From positions 1,488,001-1,552,000 of the forward strand of contig NZ_CP102286.1 in NCBI RefSeq assembly GCF_025151215.1: a stretch of DNA of 64,000 bases, written 5' to 3'. The stretch is from Parabacteroides merdae ATCC 43184 (GTDB taxonomy: Bacteria > Bacteroidota > Bacteroidia > Bacteroidales > Tannerellaceae). Of this stretch, positions 58,523 through 64,000 are shown in pieces; positions within the stretch are counted from its first letter, which is position 1; the number at the start of each line of letters is the position of its first letter. Made by a program: the position numbers and the translations under genes. A model generated the notes under the pieces. That model searched no databases. It was given only the letters and a program-made list of their open reading frames with translations, and was not told where the DNA came from.

Positions 58523-61500
58523 CTACATTTTTACTTTTACGTTAATAGTACCTTCCAAGGCATCAACCGTGCCTCTGGTGTTCTCCGATATCTTACCGGC
58601 AACCTCTTTGATCTCTCTCGTATTCTCGGCGATCCGATCGGTATTCTTTTCCACTTTATCTGATAGTTCGCGGATGGCCTTCACATCTTCCCAACCTCTG
58701 GATTGCATATCATAGATCAGCCTCATTTGTTCACGGATCGGTTGCATACTGCCGCGGATGTCTTCCAACAGAACACGGACGGCTCCGGTCTGACCGGCCA
58801 ACAGGTTTATGCTTTCTTGGGAGGCTTTGGCATACGCGCCTTTCAGGGAATTTTCAGAAACTTCTTCTTTCTCCGGTTCTTCCACCTCATCTTTCATCAG
58901 GCTATCAGCCCAACCGAACTGCCTGTCAATCTCTTTTTGCAGTTCTTCCGCCATATTATAGATATAATCCTGTTCCCAACCGGAAAGGACATTGTCGGCA
59001 TAGAACTCCTTCAGTTTGTCACGAATCTTCTCCATCGCACCGGAAGATTCCGTTGCTGCCTTGATGGATTCTGTGACCATCTGGCGCATCATTTTTTTGA
59101 CGGTATCTTTCGCTGATTCTGCCCGGTCCTCACCGGAAGCCCACGCTTCGGCTTGTGCGTTAGCGAAGTTGTCAATGGCGGATTTCAGGTCTTCCCCGAA
59201 GATGGCATCTTTGGCCTTCTCCTTGTTTTCTGCTATAACGTCGTTGATTTCCTCGATTTGTTCCTGCCACTCCTTGATACGGCTGTCATCAGTTTTTTTC
59301 TTGTCCTGTTCCTCTCTGATCTGTTGCTGGATAAGGATCTTCTGTTGCTCCAGCAGCTTGTTGTTCTGCTCAATCATTTTGGAAGCATCCTTTGAATAGG
59401 CCTTCTCGATTGACTTTTCCAACTTACCGTAAGATTTATCCAATGTATCAATTTGATCCTGCAACCGCTGGATACGTTTCTCGTTCTTCTTGTCATGGAT
59501 TTTGGCGATGGCACCGGCCAAAGATGTAACGACACCAATGGCAGCACCGGCAGACGCACCGAGTGGACCGAACATGGAACCGGCTTTCGCACCGTTCATT
59601 GCAGAACTTACAGTGTCCATAGCCACACTGAAACCTTCAGCTATCCCACCGAATACACCACCAAACGAATCTCCGAGCTTCGAAAACGTGTCAGAGAGGA
59701 ACTGTCCGGTCTGCATAATTTCACTCATGCCCTCTTCTATTTCTGCCAAACCTTCTTTTAACTTCCTGGCATCACTTTCAGAGATAAAGACTTTTTTCAG
59801 GCCATTTGAAACTTTATTAAAAGAGGTTTCCATTTGGTCGGCTTCATGGCGGACATTGGCTATTTCATCCTTGATGGCCTTCAACTGATCCGGTGATTTG
59901 CGAAGCACATCAAACTGTTCTTTGGTAATACCGAATGAATTATCAGAGGAATATTCCCCTCTTTCAAGAAAAGACAAGAATTTTTCTGCTTCATCCGCAA
60001 TGGCACGAATAGAGGTGATATTCTTTTTACTCATATCATCAAACAGCCGGGTGATGATGGAGGTGCTCTTTTGGGCTTCATTATCCACGTCCGCCAGCTC
60101 TTTCTTCATACCTTCTGCAAGGGAAAGCCGTTCACCTTCTGTTGTGGCCCTTGCTATCTTCTCATTATAAAGCTCCGTGATAGCCTGACGCTTTTCCAAA
60201 TATGAACCATATTCTTTCAGGTATTCGTTCATGGCGCGTTTCTCTTCCTCCAGTTGTTCCTTATTCACATTGGAGGTCGATTGCTCTCGTTTAACGTATG
60301 AATTGACCAAAGCGGTATGAATCTCGACCGTCTGCTCTTTGCTTAGTTTGCCGCCTTGCGCGTCTTTCCACTCTTTCTCTTTGGCGAGTATGGCTGCAAT
60401 CTCATTGTCATAATCGAGGTTTATCTGGGCGATCTTCTTGTCGGAACCTTCTTTCATCAGGTCAATTTCGGATTGCTGGTTTTGACGACGGAGGGATAAA
60501 AGTTCGTTATGAATCGTTTTTTGCTGTTTGAGTTGCTTATCCGCCTCTTTCTTTTCTTGTTTTTCGCGCTTGGTCGAATCAGAATATTTGTCTATTTGCG
60601 TTTGCGCCTCTTGTATCTGTTTTGTATACTTGCTCCAATCTTCAGAGTTCTTTTTTGATACATCCAAGGCATTACGAGCAGCTTCTGCATCCTGTTTCTG
60701 CTTCTCCCAATAGGATTTATTCTGTACAACAGAGATACTATTCCTCGTTAATGAATTGATCTTTCCTGTTGTCTCATCTATCTGCTTATTCAAAGCATCA
60801 AGCCTGATACTACTAATGATATCAGGAACACCCACCCACACAGAAGCTATATCCTCTGATTCCGTCAAAGTTTTATCAAGTTCATCCCTTTCCTCGATAA
60901 GTTTTCTTTTCACATCCTCATAATGCTTAACCTTCTCTTCAACAGGAGTGTTAGCCTCCCATTGGGCTTCTTTTATTTTATCTATTTCTTCCTTATGGAG
61001 TTTTGCAAGATTATTAGCAGTATCAAGTTGCTTATTAAGTCGTTCTACATCATGAATCCATGAATTACCAGATTTATTGTACGGAGAAGATTCTGTCTCT
61101 TGTATTTTCTTTTTAAGGTCCTCTATTCTTTTCAGATCAGCCTCATAAGCCTTAACCGCATTGTCTATTTCTCTCTTCTCATTGACAGATGATAACATCT
61201 TATTTTGCTGATCCTGAGGCAAATTCTTAAACTCTTCGAGACTCACATTTCCAAGTTCGGGAAACAGTTTTATCAGCTCTTTGTATGCCTTAACCTGCGA
61301 ATAAACAGATTCAGTCTCACTATTTATTTTTGAAATCAGACTGTCTGTTTTAGAGGTAAGTTCCTGTTTCCTGTGCGCGGCTTCTTCTTGTTCTTTACTA
61401 AGTTGCTTTTGGGCTTTCTCGACAGCGGTTGTACTATCATGAAGAACCCACATAGTAGCGGTAAAACTGGCTACGATGGTGGCAAGTAAAACATAAGGAT

Positions 61501-62929
61501 TAGCTTTCATTGCCGCATTTAAAGCCAATTGAGCGACAGTCTGCGCTTTTGTCATAATTGTTTGGATTCCTTTTGCGGCCGCATCTACCCTTGCGGCAAC
61601 AGCCCAACTACGAGTTAATGTAATACTGGCTATCAAAGCAGTCCGATAAACTCCATAAGTAGCAGCCAACCCAGCCAATACCTTACCTATCGTTTCATAG
61701 TTTTCTATCAACGAAGTGGTTGTTTGGATACCCTTAATTATGACACCCTCCGATTTCTGCCCCAATTCATTGAATACTGAATCCATCGCATCTTGCATCA
61801 TGGATAGCTGACCGTTAATAGTTTTTGAAGCGTTCTCAGACATATTATAAAACTTACCACCAGCGGAAGTGGCGTCTATGAATGCTTGCTGTACCATTTC
61901 TGCGGAAATAGCCCCCTTAGACATCTCATCTTTGAGCGTAGCAATAGATTTTCCGGTCTTATCTGCCATGATTTGTAATGGATTGAATCCGGCATTAATC
62001 ATCTGATTAAGATCTTGCCCCATCAACTTTCCTGCCGCCGACATTTGAGAGAAAGCCAACGTAAGCGAGTTAAACCTTTGGGTATCTCCCATAGAGACAT
62101 CGCCAATAGCCTGTAAATAACGTGGTACTTTCTCAGCCTCGATATTAAAGCCTAACATCATCTGCGTAGCTTGGGTTACATCCGAAAACTCTAACGGAGA
62201 AATCTTAGCATATTCACGTACTTGCGACATAAGCGCATCCGCTTTTTCCTTGCTTCCCAACAAGGTTTGAATAGCCGTATCTGCGGCTTGGAACTCGCCA
62301 CGCACACGGATAATTTCAGAACCCAACGCTTTCAACACACCTACCCCACCGATAACAGCCAATACCTTCTTCCAAGAAATAGCAATACCGTTATTGCTAT
62401 CTACTACCTCTTTAGCATCGTCTTTATAAAGGGCATATTCGTCACGAAGTTTCTTTACAGACAGACGTGCCCCAGCTTGTTGTTGTGTCAAGTCGAACAA
62501 AACTGCCTTCTCTTCATCCAAAGCCTTACGTACAGCATTATATTCTTCCAATTTCTTATTAGCGGACAATGGATTTCTTTTCAATGCGATGCGATAGGCT
62601 TCACCAAGGCGTTTTACATCCGCTTCTATGCCTTTAATTACCGACTTTTGAGCGATAATCTTTTCTGAGAACCCGTTTACAACTTGCGAGGCATCAAATA
62701 TTTTCTTTTTAAAACCTTGATTTATCTCATTACCAGCACGTACAGCTGAAACGACAAGAGAATCCAATTCTTTCGTGTTTTTAGCTAATTGGGCTTCCAT
62801 CGCACGGAAAGTAGCTGGAGATGTATTGCCATCCATCCCAGAAATAGTAGATTTCAGCTTATCTATCTCTTCCCGTAACTTAATGACTTTTTGATAGTCT
62901 GCTTCTATGTGAAACGCTAATTTGGGCAT
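58523..62929 (-). CDS. phage tail tape measure protein
   Basis: 1468 residues. N-terminal long coiled coil, then the conserved tape-measure core near 220-370 (SPLEFSDVTQATQMMLGFNIEAEKVPRYLQAIGDVSMGDTQRFNSL, GKLMGQDLNQMINAGFNPLQIMADKTGKS). Hydrophobic segments follow near 190-215, 420-445 and 490-515, and then very long charged helices to the end. The length sets the tail length (about 220 nm by the usual 0.15 nm per residue rule), so a long flexible siphovirus tail is expected. Genes before it are tail chaperones and genes after it are distal-tail proteins, in canonical order. Confidence 0.9.
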   Translation of the reverse strand: MPKLAFHIEADYQKVIKLREEIDKLKSTISGMDGNTSPATFRAMEAQLAKNTKELDSLVVSAVRAGNEINQGFKKKIFDASQVVNGFSEKIIAQKSVIKGIEADVKRLGEAYRIALKRNPLSANKKLEEYNAVRKALDEEKAVLFDLTQQQAGARLSVKKLRDEYALYKDDAKEVVDSNNGIAISWKKVLAVIGGVGVLKALGSEIIRVRGEFQAADTAIQTLLGSKEKADALMSQVREYAKISPLEFSDVTQATQMMLGFNIEAEKVPRYLQAIGDVSMGDTQRFNSLTLAFSQMSAAGKLMGQDLNQMINAGFNPLQIMADKTGKSIATLKDEMSKGAISAEMVQQAFIDATSAGGKFYNMSENASKTINGQLSMMQDAMDSVFNELGQKSEGVIIKGIQTTTSLIENYETIGKVLAGLAATYGVYRTALIASITLTRSWAVAARVDAAAKGIQTIMTKAQTVAQLALNAAMKANPYVLLATIVASFTATMWVLHDSTTAVEKAQKQLSKEQEEAAHRKQELTSKTDSLISKINSETESVYSQVKAYKELIKLFPELGNVSLEEFKNLPQDQQNKMLSSVNEKREIDNAVKAYEADLKRIEDLKKKIQETESSPYNKSGNSWIHDVERLNKQLDTANNLAKLHKEEIDKIKEAQWEANTPVEEKVKHYEDVKRKLIEERDELDKTLTESEDIASVWVGVPDIISSIRLDALNKQIDETTGKINSLTRNSISVVQNKSYWEKQKQDAEAARNALDVSKKNSEDWSKYTKQIQEAQTQIDKYSDSTKREKQEKKEADKQLKQQKTIHNELLSLRRQNQQSEIDLMKEGSDKKIAQINLDYDNEIAAILAKEKEWKDAQGGKLSKEQTVEIHTALVNSYVKREQSTSNVNKEQLEEEKRAMNEYLKEYGSYLEKRQAITELYNEKIARATTEGERLSLAEGMKKELADVDNEAQKSTSIITRLFDDMSKKNITSIRAIADEAEKFLSFLERGEYSSDNSFGITKEQFDVLRKSPDQLKAIKDEIANVRHEADQMETSFNKVSNGLKKVFISESDARKLKEGLAEIEEGMSEIMQTGQFLSDTFSKLGDSFGGVFGGIAEGFSVAMDTVSSAMNGAKAGSMFGPLGASAGAAIGVVTSLAGAIAKIHDKKNEKRIQRLQDQIDTLDKSYGKLEKSIEKAYSKDASKMIEQNNKLLEQQKILIQQQIREEQDKKKTDDSRIKEWQEQIEEINDVIAENKEKAKDAIFGEDLKSAIDNFANAQAEAWASGEDRAESAKDTVKKMMRQMVTESIKAATESSGAMEKIRDKLKEFYADNVLSGWEQDYIYNMAEELQKEIDRQFGWADSLMKDEVEEPEKEEVSENSLKGAYAKASQESINLLAGQTGAVRVLLEDIRGSMQPIREQMRLIYDMQSRGWEDVKAIRELSDKVEKNTDRIAENTREIKEVAGKISENTRGTVDALEGTINVKVKM

Positions 62930-63027
62930 ACATCAATGTTTTGGATAAAAGTACATTAGACAAATGAAGTAGTAGAATTTTATGAGAATAGATACATGAC
63001 AATGGAAAGATTGTCGTGAATATAGAA

Positions 63028-63290
63028 TCATGCTCCTCTTTTTTGTCTCATAAGATCCTTTCCCGACATCTTCTTTACTTCTGTTCCATCTTTATCCTCA
63101 TGGATATCGATAGGTTTATCAGCACTCATCAAGAGCAAAAGAAGATAAGGAAGATCCTCATACACCTCCCTGTAAGAAAGATGCAAATTTTCCATAAATA
63201 AGGTAATACTTCCTACGATGGTATTTCCTCCTACTATTTGGGTTTTACTGTTAGATTTGCCAGCTCCATCGCTAACTGGCAGACTACGAA
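63028..63290 (-). CDS. frameshift extension of tail assembly chaperone (T part)
   Basis: In the -1 frame of the chaperone gene, the sequence is open from the slippery site at 63294-63288 through 63028. It includes a 55-residue part MENLHLSYREVYEDLPYLLL onward that has its own ATG at 63195. The join would give a long form of the chaperone, like gpGT of phage lambda, with the extra T domain. The T part has YREVYEDLPYLLLLLMSADKPIDIHEDKDGTEVKKMSGKDL, an acidic binding type. It is also possible that the 55-residue ORF is made separately. Confidence 0.7.
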
Positions 63291-63647
63291 AAAATCACGT
63301 CCAGTTATTAACTCAAAAGCGACAAAATACGCTTGCAATAATTCTTCTTTAGAACCTGAAAGCATCTGCCGTTCGAGGCTTTCAGCTCTTTTTTGATAAT
63401 TCGGGACATCACCAACCACCAAGAATGAAAGTCCCTTGACGATATTCTCCAAATTGACAGGAGCGACCTTCATTAATTCCCGCACAGTGCCATTTTCCGG
63501 TAAATCGACCTTACTTAAATATTGGGTAGCCCTCATTATCACTTTGATAGAAGGAGCTTTGATTACATATACTGTTCCCCCTACAACAATAGCTTTTCCA
63601 TAAGTACCGGAAAGTAACTCTGATATGTTTTTTGAAACCTCACTCAT
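63234..63647 (-). CDS. tail assembly chaperone (G part)
   Basis: 137 residues, MSEVSKNISELLSGTYGKAIVVGGTVYVIKAPSIKVIMRATQYLSK onward. Small, mostly helical, located between the tail tube gene and the tape measure gene. This is the place of the G chaperone that coats the tape measure. Near its end, the codons GAT TTT TTC contain the heptamer T-TTT-TTC in the correct frame for -1 slippage. The normal product ends ...NLTVKPK. No stem-loop after the site was worked out by eye. Confidence 0.75.
   Translation of the reverse strand: MSEVSKNISELLSGTYGKAIVVGGTVYVIKAPSIKVIMRATQYLSKVDLPENGTVRELMKVAPVNLENIVKGLSFLVVGDVPNYQKRAESLERQMLSGSKEELLQAYFVAFELITGRDFFVVCQLAMELANLTVKPK
63288..63294 (-). promoter_or_regulatory. 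programmed -1 frameshift site T TTT TTC
   Basis: Slippery heptamer U UUU UUC in frame 0 of the chaperone gene. It is located 18 codons before the stop, with the -1 frame open for 260 bases downstream. Confidence 0.75.
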
Positions 63648-63689
63648 AGTTTAAATATTAGAGGGTGATTGCTCACCCTCGTCATTAAC

Positions 63690-64000
63690 TTATCCACCCA
63701 AAGTTGTATCCTCCCCGTCTTCCCAGCGCTCAATAGGAACGCCGGCTTTGGTTGGTTTCAACGCCGTAAAAACAAGGGCTAAGCCAATTGCCTTTTCATT
63801 CGCTTTACCAGAAGCAGAAACACCGGCACGAGGAAAAATAATTTTCACACCATCTTCAGTTGTGGCACGGACGGTAAACTCTTTACTTTCTACATGATCG
63901 GCACGTTCCCATGTACCCGGCTTACTTTCTGAACCCGCAGTAAACTTACCTCCTTGGAATTTAGCCTTAGTTTCAAGATCATACATACCAATAGAAGCAT
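63690..64000 (-). CDS. phage major tail tube-type protein (N-terminus beyond window)
   Basis: The frame is open across the right window edge, so the true start is outside. The visible 103 residues read ASIGMYDLETKAKFQGGKFTAGSESKPGTWERADHVESKEFTVRATTEDG and end VPIERWEDGEDTTLGG. An internal Met at 63986 could look like a start, but the frame goes on upstream. Small, beta-rich, immediately before the tail chaperones, as is the major tail protein in siphoviruses. The call rests on position and character only. Confidence 0.6.
   Translation of the reverse strand, partial: ASIGMYDLETKAKFQGGKFTAGSESKPGTWERADHVESKEFTVRATTEDGVKIIFPRAGVSASGKANEKAIGLALVFTALKPTKAGVPIERWEDGEDTTLGG

Larger units (their letters stand above)
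40040..64000. mobile_element. siphovirus-like prophage, left part
   Basis: From the integrase on, gene content changes to a phage set: integrase on the plus strand, then cargo, XRE/ImmA-type regulator, endolysin, tail-tip, fibre, tape-measure and tail-chaperone genes, all on the minus strand. The order from the right edge leftward is the classical tail-module order (tail tube, chaperones, tape measure, distal tail, tip, fibres, lysis). Head, packaging and replication genes and the right end lie beyond 64000. Base composition is lower in GC than the host genes to the left. The left boundary is approximate (39.98-40.27 kb). Confidence 0.9.

Noticed and set aside
63016-63201. plus-strand ORF of 61 codons
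   Set aside because: Antisense to the frameshift extension of the tail chaperone, which fits phage gene order.

Overview
The window looks like the chromosome of a gut Bacteroidales, most probably Parabacteroides or a close relative. This is inferred from TAnnTTTG-type -7 boxes upstream of many genes, weak or absent Shine-Dalgarno sites on host genes, lipoproteins with short signal peptides, DUF6078, DUF5009 and DUF4407 families, and a Bacteroidetes-type tyrosine integrase. No rRNA, tRNA or CRISPR array was seen.

Layout. (1) 1-5978, minus strand: promoter-proximal end of a surface polysaccharide locus. It holds a membrane nucleotide-sugar 4,6-dehydratase, an endonuclease/exonuclease/phosphatase-fold membrane protein, an AT-rich insert of three genes (HNH nuclease, unknown protein, DUF4407 membrane protein) and a Wzx-type flippase cut by the window edge. 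(2) 5979-6977: a 1 kb leader and control region. It has two palindromes containing AAACGTACGT, which fits the ARACGTWCGT core reported for Mpi-inverted capsule promoters of Bacteroides fragilis, plus two overlapping, mutually exclusive hairpins. (3) 6978-22155, minus strand: a long co-directional cluster headed by an IclR regulator. It encodes a propeller/diheme cytochrome, a RidA-like protein, a Cys-rich cupin lipoprotein, a 1331-residue fusion (NPCBM-like, propeller, two CxxCH hemes, SUMF1), a fused CcsB-CcsA heme-attachment protein, a VOC protein, DhaK, DhaL, an LsrF-like aldolase and a propeller lipoprotein. I read it as an extracytoplasmic heme redox module joined to a cytoplasmic ketose-phosphorylation and aldol-cleavage module. 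Its substrate is unknown, and it is the best candidate here for an undescribed system. (4) 22306-29186, minus: GH43 enzyme, L-serine ammonia-lyase, two DUF5009 acyltransferase-like proteins, DUF6078 and a DUF418 gene split by a G8 tract. (5) 29413-39867, plus: LemA, M48 protease, M24 peptidase, alkaline phosphatase and a three-gene RND efflux operon. (6) About 40.0 kb to the end: a siphovirus-like prophage with integrase, cargo, an XRE/ImmA-type regulator, endolysin, tail-tip and fibre genes, tape measure, and tail chaperones with a programmed -1 frameshift. The head genes and the far end lie outside the window.

Regulatory patterns. Three loci carry short dyad units in tandem at a 21-22 bp period, each array running through the stop codon of the upstream gene. 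Two prophage tail-adhesin genes are preceded by small leader ORFs containing G tracts (G18 and G8). For one of them, a change of tract register would extend the leader to an ATGA overlap with the adhesin start.
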